Positions 42,367-51,918 of a stretch of 64,000 nucleotides of DNA are shown piece by piece (position 1 is the stretch's first letter; each line of letters starts with the position of its first letter). Source of the DNA: GWB2-37-7 sp942492835 (lineage in GTDB: Bacteria > Bacillota > Clostridia > Lutisporales > Lutisporaceae); assembly GCA_942492835.1 (NCBI GenBank), contig OW818645.1, positions 1,116,001 to 1,180,000 on the forward strand. Reading direction: 5' to 3'. Below the pieces are notes generated by a model that saw only the letters and a list, made by a program, of their open reading frames with translations, ran no database searches and was not told the DNA's origin. The position numbers and the translations under genes were made by a program.

Positions 42367-43113
42367 CTAATAAACAGCTATTTTAGCAAACTCTTCTGCT
42401 TTTAAACTTGCGCCACCCACCAGAGCACCATCTATTTCAGGCATTTCCATAAGCTCTTTTATATTAGATGACTTAACACTGCCTCCATATAATATTCTAG
42501 TGTTTAAGCTTAGCTTTTCATTTAAAACCTCTTTTAACTGCTGTCTAATAAAGCCAATAACCTCGTTGGCATCTTCCTTTGTTGCAGTTTTGCCTGTGCC
42601 TATAGCCCAAACAGGTTCATAAGCGACTACTAAATTTTCTATATTATGATGTTCTAAGCCAACAAGACATTTTTTTACCTGCTCTGCTATAACATCAAAG
42701 GTTGTTCCATTCTCACGCTCATCTAATGTCTCACCTACACAAAGTATAGGCTTTAATCCATTTTTTAGAGCTGCTTCAACCTTCTTATTTATTTCTTCGT
42801 TACTTTCTTTGAAATATTGTCTTCTTTCAGAGTGTCCTAAAATTACATACTCAATATTCATTGATTTTAAAGAAACAGGAGATATTTCACCTGTATAAGC
42901 ACCACTGTCCTGATGATGCATGTTTTGAGCCCCTACTTTAATATTGCTGCCTTGTACAACCTTAATCGCATCACTTAGTGCAACAAAAGTCGGACATACT
43001 ACAATCTCTGCTGCTGCATTTTGTACCAAAGGCTTTAGTTTATTTATCAATTCTTCTGCTTCCTTTGGTGTTTTATTCATTTTCCAATTGCCTGCAATTA
43101 GTGGTATTCTCAT
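42367..43113 (-). CDS. tpiA: Triosephosphate isomerase
   Basis: 248 aa from the ATG at 43113 (GAGGTG six nt before). Interconverts dihydroxyacetone phosphate and glyceraldehyde 3-phosphate. The N-terminal AGNWKMNK (Lys), VILGHSERR (His), the catalytic VVAYEPVWAIGTGKTA (Glu and flexible loop 6) and YGGSVKSSNI are clear. Between pgk and eno; no phosphoglycerate mutase gene follows, unlike the common Firmicutes order. Confidence 0.98.
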   Translation of the reverse strand: MRIPLIAGNWKMNKTPKEAEELINKLKPLVQNAAAEIVVCPTFVALSDAIKVVQGSNIKVGAQNMHHQDSGAYTGEISPVSLKSMNIEYVILGHSERRQYFKESNEEINKKVEAALKNGLKPILCVGETLDERENGTTFDVIAEQVKKCLVGLEHHNIENLVVAYEPVWAIGTGKTATKEDANEVIGFIRQQLKEVLNEKLSLNTRILYGGSVKSSNIKELMEMPEIDGALVGGASLKAEEFAKIAVY

Positions 43114-43126
43114 GTAATTCACCTCA

Positions 43127-44314
43127 CTATTTGTTGTTGATTATGTCAATACCGGGCAATTTCTTGCCTTCTAAAAACTCTAAGGAAGCGCCGCCGCCTG
43201 TAGATATATGCGTTATTTTATCTGCAAATCCCAGCTGTTCTACCGCTGCTGCAGAATCACCACCACCTACTATAGTTGCACCCTTGCACTTTGACATTGC
43301 TTCTGCCAAAGCAAAGGTTCCTTTTGCAAAGCTCGGCATTTCAAATACACCCATTGGTCCATTCCATACAACAGTCTTTGCTTGCACTATTACTTCTGCA
43401 AAGATATCTCTAGACTTCTCTCCGATATCTAAGCCCATTTGATCTTCTGGTATCTTATTTGCATCAACTGTAGAATATGGAGCATCCTTGCTAAACTCAG
43501 GAGCAATGACTATATCAATTGGAAGTAATAGCTTTATCTTCTTAGCTTCTGCTTTTTTAAGTATTTCCCCTGCTAAATCAACCTTATCAGCTTCAAGTAT
43601 GGACTTGCCAATCTCATAACCCATTGCTTTATAGAAGGTAAATGCCATACCTCCCCCGATTAAAAGAGTGTCAATCTTGTCCAACAGGTTTTCAATAACT
43701 CCTATTTTATCAGAAACCTTTGCTCCTCCCAATATAGCCACAAATGGTCTGTCTGGCTCTGTCAATGCTTTACCCATTATATCAATTTCTTTCTTAATCA
43801 GAAATCCTATAGCTGAGGGAAGATAGTTTGCTACTCCCGCTGTTGAGGCATGGGCTCTATGAGCCGTTCCAAAGGCATCATTTATATATAATTCACCTAG
43901 CTCTGCTAAGCTTTTTGCGAACTCAGCATCATTCTTCTCTTCCTGTTCATAAAATCTTACATTTTCTAACATCAGTATCTCGCCTGGCTGTAAAGAATAT
44001 GCTGCTTGCTTAACTTTTTCCCCTATCACATCTGCTGCTAGTGTAACCTTTGTGTTTATTAATTGTTGAAGTCTTTCTGCCACTGGCTTTAAGGAGTACT
44101 TTTCATTGAACTTTCCTTTAGGTCTGCCCATATGAGACATCAATATTATCTTTGCCTTATGCTCTATAAGATATTTTATTGTTGGTAAAGCCTCAGTAAT
44201 TCTTCGGTCATCAGTAATCTGACCCTGTTCATTTAGTGGAACATTAAAATCTACTCGAACTAATACCCTCTTATCCTCTAGTTTTAAATCCTCAATAGTC
44301 TTTTTATTTAACAA
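43127..44314 (-). CDS. pgk: Phosphoglycerate kinase
   Basis: 395 aa from a TTG at 44314, chosen because GGGAGGG lies 6-7 nt before it; an earlier in-frame GTG at 44341 would precede that site. It makes ATP from 1,3-bisphosphoglycerate. Substrate-site segments RVDFNVPLNEQG, LMSHMGRPKG and DAFGTAHRAHAST, and nucleotide-site GGGDSAAAVEQLG with STGGGASLEFLEGK, are intact. Confidence 0.98.
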   Translation of the reverse strand: MLNKKTIEDLKLEDKRVLVRVDFNVPLNEQGQITDDRRITEALPTIKYLIEHKAKIILMSHMGRPKGKFNEKYSLKPVAERLQQLINTKVTLAADVIGEKVKQAAYSLQPGEILMLENVRFYEQEEKNDAEFAKSLAELGELYINDAFGTAHRAHASTAGVANYLPSAIGFLIKKEIDIMGKALTEPDRPFVAILGGAKVSDKIGVIENLLDKIDTLLIGGGMAFTFYKAMGYEIGKSILEADKVDLAGEILKKAEAKKIKLLLPIDIVIAPEFSKDAPYSTVDANKIPEDQMGLDIGEKSRDIFAEVIVQAKTVVWNGPMGVFEMPSFAKGTFALAEAMSKCKGATIVGGGDSAAAVEQLGFADKITHISTGGGASLEFLEGKKLPGIDIINNK

Positions 44315-44389
44315 AAATAACCCTCCCATGTATGTAATCACAAAGTTCTGTCCAGTCTACAGCAATTTGTGCAGTCTGGACAGTAAATT

Positions 44390-45397
44390 CTATCTATTTG
44401 ATATATATTTTATCAAATCAACCACTCTATTGGAATACCCATATTCATTATCATACCAAGAAATTACCTTTATCATGTTTCCTTGTATAACCATCGTCGA
44501 TAATGCATCAATTATAGAAGAATATGCACTTCCCCTAAAGTCAACAGATACAAGAGGTTCATCACAGTATTGAAGTATACCCTTTAGTTCATTCTCCGAG
44601 GCATTCTTAAAAGCACTGTTTACTTCCTCTACAGTGACTTCTCTTTCTAATTCTACAACTAAATCAACTACTGAAACAGTAGGAGTTGGTACTCTTAAAG
44701 ATAAACCTGTCAGCTTACCCTTAAGCTCTGGTAATACTAATGCAACTGCTTTTGCAGCACCTGTGGTTGTTGGTATAATAGATAGTGCAGCGGCTCTGCT
44801 TCTTCTTAAGTCAGAATGTGGTTGGTCAAGTATTCTTTGGTCATTTGTATAGGAGTGAATTGTATTCATCAAGCCTTTTACTATACCAAACTTCTCATGT
44901 ATTACCTTTGCCATTGGTGCTAAACAATTTGTTGTACAGGAAGCGTTTGAAATAATAAGATGTTTCTCTGGGTCGTATTGGTGCTCATTTACACCCATAA
45001 CTATTGTAATATCTTCATTTTTACCTGGAGCAGTGATTATTACTCTTTTTGCTCCTCCTACGATGTGCTTCATAGCATCTTCTTTTTTAGTAAATCTTCC
45101 CGTTGATTCTATTACTACATCTACGCCATACTCACCCCATTTAATTTTTTCGGGATTTGTCTCAGCAGAAATGCGAACTTCCTTTCCATCTACAATAATC
45201 GAGTTTTCAGTTGCTTTTACTTCCTTATCATATATACCATAAGTACTGTCATATTTCAATAAATGTGCCAGAGTCTTAGGATCTGTCAAATCATTTATCA
45301 GTACGATATCTATATCGTCACCATACTTCTCTTTTGCAATTTTAAAAACTGGCCTTCCTATGCGACCAAAACCATTAATTCCCACTTTAATTGTCAT
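44390..45397 (-). CDS. gap: Glyceraldehyde-3-phosphate dehydrogenase
   Basis: 335 aa. NAD-binding INGFGRIGRPVFK at the N-terminus, catalytic Cys in SNASCTTNCLAPMAKV near residue 152, and the S-loop around SDLRRSRAAALSIIPTTTGAA. It oxidises glyceraldehyde 3-phosphate in glycolysis. It follows cggR with no gap (TAAATG junction), so translation is coupled. Confidence 0.98.
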   Translation of the reverse strand: MTIKVGINGFGRIGRPVFKIAKEKYGDDIDIVLINDLTDPKTLAHLLKYDSTYGIYDKEVKATENSIIVDGKEVRISAETNPEKIKWGEYGVDVVIESTGRFTKKEDAMKHIVGGAKRVIITAPGKNEDITIVMGVNEHQYDPEKHLIISNASCTTNCLAPMAKVIHEKFGIVKGLMNTIHSYTNDQRILDQPHSDLRRSRAAALSIIPTTTGAAKAVALVLPELKGKLTGLSLRVPTPTVSVVDLVVELEREVTVEEVNSAFKNASENELKGILQYCDEPLVSVDFRGSAYSSIIDALSTMVIQGNMIKVISWYDNEYGYSNRVVDLIKYISNR

Positions 45398-46447
45398 TTA
45401 ATTTTCCTCCTTTAGTATTCTTAATATTTCACGAGCAGCTGCTTCATCAATAACTATAACTTGATTATTCTTGCCCTTGTTGACTAATATTATAGGTTCT
45501 GCTTTTGTTTTTCCTCCACCTATGCATATTGCTAATTCTATATTCTTCAAATCTTCTGGTCTTATACCTATACTGCCTGTCTTTTGTACAATTTTTGCTG
45601 CACTGTCGAAATAACATCCAAATGCCTCTGCTTTTACCTTTAGGCGCTTTAGCTCATCCAGCTCTTCAACTGTAAGGTTTCTCTTTTTAGAAATTGATTC
45701 TAAGGAGCTCACCCCAAAAATAAATATATTTGCCTGTTTTATGTACTGTATTACTTTATTAATATCCGGGTCTGGCATCATATTATTCAGCATATCGTCA
45801 CTTATGTTGTCAGGCAGATGAAGCAGATGATAGCTACATCCTATATTGTTAGCTAATTTAGCTGCCACTATACTTGCCTGTCTCTCCAAATCCGCCTTAA
45901 TTCCTCCTCTCGCAGGAACTACTACCAAGTTTTTTGCATTTAGCTTGTATGAGTTTTCTGCTACAGCTAGTAATGAATATCCACCACTTACTGCAATTAT
46001 ATATGAGTCTTTTATATGCTTTTTTGCATACTCAAAAGCTAAACCTGCCATATCCTTCAAGGTCTCACAATCTGTATCAGTATCTCCTGGAGCAATAATC
46101 ACATCCTTTACTCCAAGTGCTTGTTTTATTTCATCAGCTAAACTAGTAATACCCCTTAATTCTGAAATAAAACCTCTAAATTTACTGATTATATTTCTTC
46201 CATCATCTGTAACTGTCATACCAACTGTCTGAATATCAATAAGATCTTGTTCTTTTAAAATATCCAGCTCACTTCTTACCCATCTCTCACTTTTGTTCAA
46301 AATTGAAGCAAGAGCTCTTCTGCCTATTGGCTGATTAAACTCAATTGTACGCAAAATGCTATACCTTTTCTCAGTTATGTCGATTATTTCTGGAGCAATT
46401 TTCTTTTGCAATTGTATCAAATCTTTCATAGAACCCTTTCTGGACAT
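45398..46447 (-). CDS. cggR: Central glycolytic genes regulator CggR (SorC/DeoR family)
   Basis: 349 aa. An N-terminal winged helix-turn-helix (about 25-85: QPIGRRALASILNKSERWVR, DILKEQDLIDIQ, TVTDDG) precedes a SorC sugar-binding effector domain (about 90-345; PGDTDTDCETLKDMAG, VVPARGGIKADLE, IGGGKTKAEPI). Its inducer in relatives is fructose 1,6-bisphosphate. It heads the operon and should repress it by binding the site that overlaps its own start codon. Confidence 0.93.
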   Translation of the reverse strand: MSRKGSMKDLIQLQKKIAPEIIDITEKRYSILRTIEFNQPIGRRALASILNKSERWVRSELDILKEQDLIDIQTVGMTVTDDGRNIISKFRGFISELRGITSLADEIKQALGVKDVIIAPGDTDTDCETLKDMAGLAFEYAKKHIKDSYIIAVSGGYSLLAVAENSYKLNAKNLVVVPARGGIKADLERQASIVAAKLANNIGCSYHLLHLPDNISDDMLNNMMPDPDINKVIQYIKQANIFIFGVSSLESISKKRNLTVEELDELKRLKVKAEAFGCYFDSAAKIVQKTGSIGIRPEDLKNIELAICIGGGKTKAEPIILVNKGKNNQVIVIDEAAAREILRILKEEN

Positions 46448-46477
46448 TTATCGTCCCCGCTGTCAATATTAGTCCCA
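46443..46477 (-). promoter_or_regulatory. CggR operator overlapping the cggR start
   Basis: On the minus strand the order is TGGGAC-N6-TGAC-N3-GGGGAC-N6-TGTC, close to the known CggR tandem site CGGGAC-N6-TGTC twice. The last TGTC lies within ATGTCC, the start of cggR. Confidence 0.8.
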
Positions 46478-46485
46478 TTAACGTT

Positions 46486-46514
46486 ATTATATTACACCAT
46501 ATCATAATGTGCAA
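46486..46514 (-). promoter_or_regulatory. Sigma-A promoter of the glycolytic operon
   Basis: Minus strand -35 TTGCAC (46509-46514) and -10 TATAAT (46486-46491) with 17-nt spacing; transcription would start just before the CggR operator. Confidence 0.8.
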
Positions 46515-46550
46515 TATTCGTTTTAACTCATTATGTCCATAAACAAAAAA

Positions 46551-46572
46551 AGAATGTATATAAATACATTCT
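46551..46572 (-). terminator. Terminator after rpoN
   Basis: AGAATGTAT/ATACATTCT around four loop bases, directly after the rpoN stop and followed by TTTTTTTG on the minus strand. Confidence 0.85.
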
Positions 46573-47970
46573 CTAATATCTCTTTCGTTTTGAAGATGCA
46601 GGAATTCTTAGCTCATCTCTGTATTTTGCTATTGTACGTCTAGATATTAAATATCCTTCCTTTATTAAAGCATCTGCTATAAGCTGATCGCTGATTGGTC
46701 TCTTATGATCTTCTTTATCTATAAAATTCTTAATCATTTTCTTTATGCTTTCTGAGGATATTGTATCTCCGCTTCGACTGTCAACTCCACTTTTAAAGAA
46801 GTATTTTATATCGTAAACTCCCCTATTGGTTTGAACATACTTACCATGTATAGCTCTGCTTACAGTTGATTCATGTACCCCTACTACCTCTGAAATATTC
46901 TTCAAAGTCATAATTTTTAGATGCATCACACCATTATCAAAAAACTCTCTTTGATATTCTACAATCGCCTCCATGACATTTAGCAAGGTACTCTTTCTCT
47001 GCTCGATACTTTTTATCAACCATAGTGCAGAGGAAAGCTTTTTGTTTATATATAGAGATGTTTGAGAGGATTTGTCCTCATTTTGAAGCAAGCCTTTATA
47101 AAATTGGCTAATCCTCAAAGAAGAATTATAATGATCGTTAATTGTAACGACATATTCATCTCCTACCTTTTCTATATAAACATCAGGAACGATATATTTG
47201 GTTGAAGTATTGCTCTCAAAGGCTCTCCCAGGTTTGGGTTCTAAGTCCTTTATAACATCACTTACAGCTTGTGCTTCATCTATTGAAATATCCAGTGATT
47301 TTGATATGTTGTTTAGCCTGTTGCATGCAATGTCATCTAAATGCTGATTTACAACCTTTTCTGTTTTTTCATTTAGTTGGCCCTTTATATTTAACTGTAT
47401 TAGTAAACATTCTTTAAGGTTTCTGGCACCAACTCCCACTGGTTCAAAAGTATGGATGACTTCAAGTACCTTTTCTACTGTGCTTACATTTGTATTCATC
47501 ATGCTCGCAAGCTCTTTTATATCTGTTTTAAGGTATCCATTATCGTCTAAGGATTCAACTATTAGCTCTCCTATATCCTTAAGCTCATCCTTTAATAAAG
47601 ACAAATTAAGTTGAAACAGCAAATGCTCCTTCAAGGTGCTAGAATAAGAAATCAAGTTATCATAGCTTGCCTCGGAAGCATCTTCATTATCAAAGCTTTC
47701 AGAATAGTAGCTTTTGCCTTGAAATTGCAGATATTCCTTCCAATCAATTTCTTTTTCTTTTTGCTCTTCTTTTTCTTTATGTTCAGCACGTGTTTTTTCA
47801 TCCTTATTTTCTTCAATCAACTCAAGTACAGGATTGACTTCGAGCTCATGCTGAATAAATTCCTCTAATTCCACAGATGGTAGCTGAAGTATTTTAAGCG
47901 CTAGCTTAAGTTCAGGTGTAATAACCAGTTTTTGCTGTTGTTCAATTGTTAACTCATATCCCATTTTCAT
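46573..47970 (-). CDS. rpoN: RNA polymerase sigma-54 factor
   Basis: 465 aa. Region I is the Gln/Leu-rich start (ELTIEQQQKLVITPELKLA, KILQLPSVELEEFI). An acidic, Lys/Glu-rich region II spans about 55-85. Region III includes the core-binding part, a helix-turn-helix (TLKNISEVVGVHESTVSRA) and the RpoN box SRRTIAKYRDEL near the end. It needs enhancer-binding activators. Its target here is not evident. Between glycolysis and the ABC transporter, on the same strand, with its own terminator. Confidence 0.96.
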   Translation of the reverse strand: MKMGYELTIEQQQKLVITPELKLALKILQLPSVELEEFIQHELEVNPVLELIEENKDEKTRAEHKEKEEQKEKEIDWKEYLQFQGKSYYSESFDNEDASEASYDNLISYSSTLKEHLLFQLNLSLLKDELKDIGELIVESLDDNGYLKTDIKELASMMNTNVSTVEKVLEVIHTFEPVGVGARNLKECLLIQLNIKGQLNEKTEKVVNQHLDDIACNRLNNISKSLDISIDEAQAVSDVIKDLEPKPGRAFESNTSTKYIVPDVYIEKVGDEYVVTINDHYNSSLRISQFYKGLLQNEDKSSQTSLYINKKLSSALWLIKSIEQRKSTLLNVMEAIVEYQREFFDNGVMHLKIMTLKNISEVVGVHESTVSRAIHGKYVQTNRGVYDIKYFFKSGVDSRSGDTISSESIKKMIKNFIDKEDHKRPISDQLIADALIKEGYLISRRTIAKYRDELRIPASSKRKRY

Positions 47971-48065
47971 AAAATCACCTCTGCCGAAGCAGTTTATTAG
48001 TTATGTTAATTATACCATATCAATACAAGTATACACATTGGATTATTTTGACTAGGAATTAAAAA

Positions 48066-48087
48066 AGATCGGTAATTATACCGACCT
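48066..48087 (-). terminator. Terminator after the nucleoside ABC operon
   Basis: Minus strand AGGTCGGTA/TACCGATCT with a TAAT loop (one G-U pair), then TTTTT. Confidence 0.75.
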
Positions 48088-48119
48088 CTTTTCACATGCT
48101 TATTAAGGTTGTAGTTATT

Positions 48120-49010
48120 TTATCTCTCACCTTTTTCGTAAGGTATACCGCTTGCCGCAGGTGCTATCGACTTACCTATTAAGCCCGAAACAGCCAGCAT
48201 CGTTAATATATATGGCATAGCGAATATGAATTCTCTCGGTATTGGCAGATTATTAGATACAGTTTCAAGTGCTACTGCAAATCCGAAAAATAAGCAAGCT
48301 CCTGCAGCTCCAATTGGGTTCCACTTACCAAATATCAAAGCAGCCAAAGCAATAAAGCCTTTACCTGCTATCATTCCTTCCTTAAACAAGTTTAAAGAAC
48401 CAATTGATAGTGAAGCTCCACCTATTCCGCCTAGAACACCACTTAGTATAACGCATATATATCTTGTAGTATATACATTAACACCAAGAGTATCTGCTGC
48501 CTTTGGATGCTCCCCAACTGCTCTTATTCTCAATCCGAAGGGAGTTTTAAACATTACATAATATGATATTATTACTAAAGCAAACGCTAAATAAGTAAAC
48601 ATGTTAAATGGACCGATATTTGAAAATGAATTTACTGTGTCAGTTTGTCCAGGTCTTTTCCATACTGCAACTAGCAAAAAGGTTGTCAAGCTGGCTGCCA
48701 AAATATTAATTGCAGTACCAACTACAACTTGGTTTGCCTTAAAGTTAATGCTTAAGAATGCTAAGAGCAATCCAAATAAACCGCCTGCTACTATGGCACC
48801 AAGCAAGCCAAACCATGGAGAACCAGTCAAGTATGAGAAATATACTGCACTAAATGCACCTACTGTCATAATACCTTCCAAACCTATATTAACTACCCCT
48901 GATCTCTCAGAAAAGTTACCACCCAAAGCAGCAAACATCAAAGGAGTAGCTGATCTTATAGCGGCGGGAATTATTATACCTAACACTACTAAAAATCCTG
49001 AAAAATCCAT
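48120..49010 (-). CDS. Nucleoside ABC transporter permease 2 (NupQ/YufQ-like)
   Basis: 296 aa with about 8 hydrophobic segments. BPD_transp_2-type permease (FSERSGVVNIGLEGIMTVGAF, then RAVGEHPKAADTLGVNV and LSGVLGGIGGASLSIG). It pairs with the other permease, ATPase and BMP lipoprotein, a set that imports purine nucleosides in relatives. One nt separates it from the preceding permease gene; translation is coupled. Confidence 0.9.
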   Translation of the reverse strand: MDFSGFLVVLGIIIPAAIRSATPLMFAALGGNFSERSGVVNIGLEGIMTVGAFSAVYFSYLTGSPWFGLLGAIVAGGLFGLLLAFLSINFKANQVVVGTAINILAASLTTFLLVAVWKRPGQTDTVNSFSNIGPFNMFTYLAFALVIISYYVMFKTPFGLRIRAVGEHPKAADTLGVNVYTTRYICVILSGVLGGIGGASLSIGSLNLFKEGMIAGKGFIALAALIFGKWNPIGAAGACLFFGFAVALETVSNNLPIPREFIFAMPYILTMLAVSGLIGKSIAPAASGIPYEKGER

Positions 49011-49011
49011 G

Positions 49012-50124
49012 CTACTTTCCCTCCCCTTTTGCTAAGCTTTTTTTAATTTTTTGCTTGTCCGTATATTTTTCAACCATTACCTTAACAAAGTTTACAGCAA
49101 CAAATAATATTATTATACCTTGTATTATCCCTACTACTTCCTTTGGAATTCCTCTTATCTGCATAAGTGGTCCACCTTTTTGCAGCACTCCAAATAAGAA
49201 GGCAGATAGTATTACTCCCAATGGATTACTATTTCCTACCAAGGCTACTGCAATTCCATCGAAACCATAATTGGTAAAACCAAATAGATTGTTTACCCTA
49301 AATTGTACTCCGCTTACCATTAATGCACCTGCAAGACCAGAAAACATACCAGAAATAAACATTGTAAGTACAAGATTTTTCTTCACGTTTATACCGCCAT
49401 ATTCTGCTGCATCTGGGTTTAAACCTACTGCTCTAATCTCATAACCTCTTACAGTTTTATTTAAAAGATAATAGGCAAACACAGCAACCATCAATGAAAC
49501 AAATATGCCTATGTTAACTCTAGATCCTTTAAATACCTGTATACCTTCGGCTAACTTCCAAAGCTTTGCTGTATCAGCAATAGCAAAGGAGAACGCCTTA
49601 CCAGGCTCATTTAGCAGATTCATAACTATATAGTTACTAAAATACATTGCAATATAGTTTAGCATTATACTGTTTATAACCTCATGTGCGCCTACTTTTG
49701 CCTTTAGCCAACCTACAATGCCTCCCCATATACCTCCTGCAATAGCACCTACCGACAATGCTATTAATATATGAAATATAGCTGGAAGACCATTAAATGC
49801 CCAGCCTGCCCATACGGTAGCAATAGATCCCATTATAAACTGACCTTCAGCACCTATATTGAACAACCCAGATTTGAAGGCAAAAGCCACAGAAAGACCA
49901 GTCAATATAAGCGGAGTGACTGATACTAATGTTTCCCCGAAATTAGGCCAACTGCCCAGGCTTCCTTTAAACATAGCACTAAACGCAACCATAGGATCAT
50001 AACCAAAAACCGCTACAACAGTACCTCCTACAATAAAGGAAATAAATATAGCAATAAGAGGATATGCAATAGCTTTAGCATTAGTCATTAAAAGTGTTCT
50101 AAATCTACTCATTTTGTTTTCCAT
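49012..50124 (-). CDS. Nucleoside ABC transporter permease 1 (NupP/YufP-like)
   Basis: 370 aa, about 10 hydrophobic segments. Family motifs AFKSGLFNIGAEGQFIMGSI, then NSIMLNYIAMYFSNYIV and RAVGLNPDAAEYGGINVKKN. Longer than its partner, as usual in this transporter type. It starts 13 nt after the ATPase stop. Confidence 0.9.
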   Translation of the reverse strand: MENKMSRFRTLLMTNAKAIAYPLIAIFISFIVGGTVVAVFGYDPMVAFSAMFKGSLGSWPNFGETLVSVTPLILTGLSVAFAFKSGLFNIGAEGQFIMGSIATVWAGWAFNGLPAIFHILIALSVGAIAGGIWGGIVGWLKAKVGAHEVINSIMLNYIAMYFSNYIVMNLLNEPGKAFSFAIADTAKLWKLAEGIQVFKGSRVNIGIFVSLMVAVFAYYLLNKTVRGYEIRAVGLNPDAAEYGGINVKKNLVLTMFISGMFSGLAGALMVSGVQFRVNNLFGFTNYGFDGIAVALVGNSNPLGVILSAFLFGVLQKGGPLMQIRGIPKEVVGIIQGIIILFVAVNFVKVMVEKYTDKQKIKKSLAKGEGK

Positions 50125-50136
50125 TTCACATTCCCC

Positions 50137-51657
50137 TTATTCTTCATTCTCTATTTTACCGCCAGCCATCATTATGCCTAGCTTTTTCTCTGTTGCATCC
50201 TTTGCATCCATTATTCCTACAATTTTTCCATCGTACATAACCGCAATTCTATCAGATAGAGACATTATCTCGTCTAATTCTAAAGAAACCAATAATACAG
50301 CCTTTCCATTGTCGCGAAGCTCTACCAGTTTTTTGTGTACAAACTCTATAGCTCCTACATCCAGACCTCTTGTAGGCTGTGCTGCAATACATAGGCTCGG
50401 ATCTCTGTCCACTTCTCTTGCAACAATAAGCTTTTGCTGATTACCACCAGAGAGTGATCGTGCTTCGACATTCTCATTGGGCGTTCTAACGTCATAATCC
50501 TTAATTAGTCTTCTTGCATGCTCTTTTATTTTAGGATAGTTAAGTCCAAATCTTCCTCTAAACTTTTTATTGTGATGACTTCCTAATATAGAATTCTCTG
50601 CTAGAGAATAATTAAGAACCAGACCTCTTTTTTGTCTATCCTCAGGTATATGAGAAACACCGCTTTCTATTACATCCATTACAGGAAGTGAAGTTATCTC
50701 CTTGCCATTTAGCAGTACTTCTCCAGCTGTTGGTTTTTGAAGACCTGTTAATGCTTTTAAAAGCTCAGTTTGTCCGTTACCATCTACACCTGCAATACCA
50801 AGAATTTCTCCACTTTTCACCTGAAAATCAACACCCTTAACCGCTTCCAAGCCCCTAGTATCGTTAGCCTTTAGTCCTTTAACTTCCAAAACTGGAGTAG
50901 AAGCTTCTCTAGTTGATTTTTCAACATGAAGGTTTACCTTACGTCCAACCATCTTTTCTGCTAGCTCATCAATATTAGTCTCACTAGTGTTTATAGTATC
51001 AATAACCTTGCCTCTTCTTATAATCGTAACTCTGTCACTCATAGACATAACTTCCTTAAGCTTGTGAGTGATTAGTATTATTGTCTTTCCATGACTTACT
51101 AAGCTTTTTAGTATTATACCTAGCTCCACGATTTCTTGTGGTGTCAATACTGCTGTGGGTTCATCAAGAATCAATATTTCAGCACCTCTATAAAGAGTCT
51201 TCAATATTTCAACTCTTTGCTGCATACCTACTGAGATATCACTAACTTTTGATCTAGCATCAACCTTAAGTTCATACTTAGCAGATAACTCTTCAACCTC
51301 TTTTATTGCCTTTTTTAAGTCAAGAGAAATGCCCTTCCTAGTTTCTAACCCTAAAACAATATTTTCTGCTACTGTAAAAGTTGGTACCAGCATAAAGTGC
51401 TGATGCACCATTCCTATTCCTGCAAATATTGCTACATTTGGATTTGAAATTCTAACAGACTTTCCTTTTATAAAAACTTGCCCTTCATCAGGTTGATATA
51501 GACCATAAAGAATATTCATTAATGTAGATTTACCTGCTCCATTTTCTCCTAAAAGAACATGTATTTCACCTTTATTTACCGAAAGATTTATATTGTCATT
51601 GGCTTTTATACCTGGAAATGATTTACTAATTCCCTTCATCTCAATTACTGTGGACAA
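50137..51657 (-). CDS. Nucleoside ABC transporter ATP-binding protein (NupO/YufO-like)
   Basis: 506 aa; two fused ABC ATPase domains. Domain 1: Walker A GENGAGKST near residue 38, signature ISVGMQQRVEI, Walker B ILILDEPTAVLTP. Domain 2: degenerate Walker A GVDGNGQTELLK, signature LSGGNQQKLIV, then a B-like region PTRGLDVGAI. TTG at 51657 is the start, six nt after GAAGGTG. It energises uptake with the two permeases encoded downstream. Confidence 0.92.
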   Translation of the reverse strand: MSTVIEMKGISKSFPGIKANDNINLSVNKGEIHVLLGENGAGKSTLMNILYGLYQPDEGQVFIKGKSVRISNPNVAIFAGIGMVHQHFMLVPTFTVAENIVLGLETRKGISLDLKKAIKEVEELSAKYELKVDARSKVSDISVGMQQRVEILKTLYRGAEILILDEPTAVLTPQEIVELGIILKSLVSHGKTIILITHKLKEVMSMSDRVTIIRRGKVIDTINTSETNIDELAEKMVGRKVNLHVEKSTREASTPVLEVKGLKANDTRGLEAVKGVDFQVKSGEILGIAGVDGNGQTELLKALTGLQKPTAGEVLLNGKEITSLPVMDVIESGVSHIPEDRQKRGLVLNYSLAENSILGSHHNKKFRGRFGLNYPKIKEHARRLIKDYDVRTPNENVEARSLSGGNQQKLIVAREVDRDPSLCIAAQPTRGLDVGAIEFVHKKLVELRDNGKAVLLVSLELDEIMSLSDRIAVMYDGKIVGIMDAKDATEKKLGIMMAGGKIENEE

Positions 51658-51869
51658 TCTTATCACCTTCTTATATTATTTGGATTAAAAAATAATATAT
51701 TATCATCAGCAGTCTATATAAAATGCACAAATTGACAATTAATAAAATTAAATTGTTTAGTGCTATATATAAGGCTACATATAAATACTAAGAATATTAT
51801 ACCTATAAAATAATTGCTAATCAATTAAATTAATTAATTATTATTTAATTGATATCATGAATTAAAAAT

Positions 51870-51901
51870 AAAAAGCTAGAAGCTTTTGCTTCTAGCTTTT
51901 T
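51870..51901 (-). terminator. Hairpin between lipoprotein and ATPase genes
   Basis: AAAAAGCTAGAAGC/GCTTCTAGCTTTTT with a 4-nt loop, just after the BMP lipoprotein stop. Partial termination here would give more binding protein than membrane components. Confidence 0.75.
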
Positions 51902-51918
51902 AAGCCATCTAATATTTA

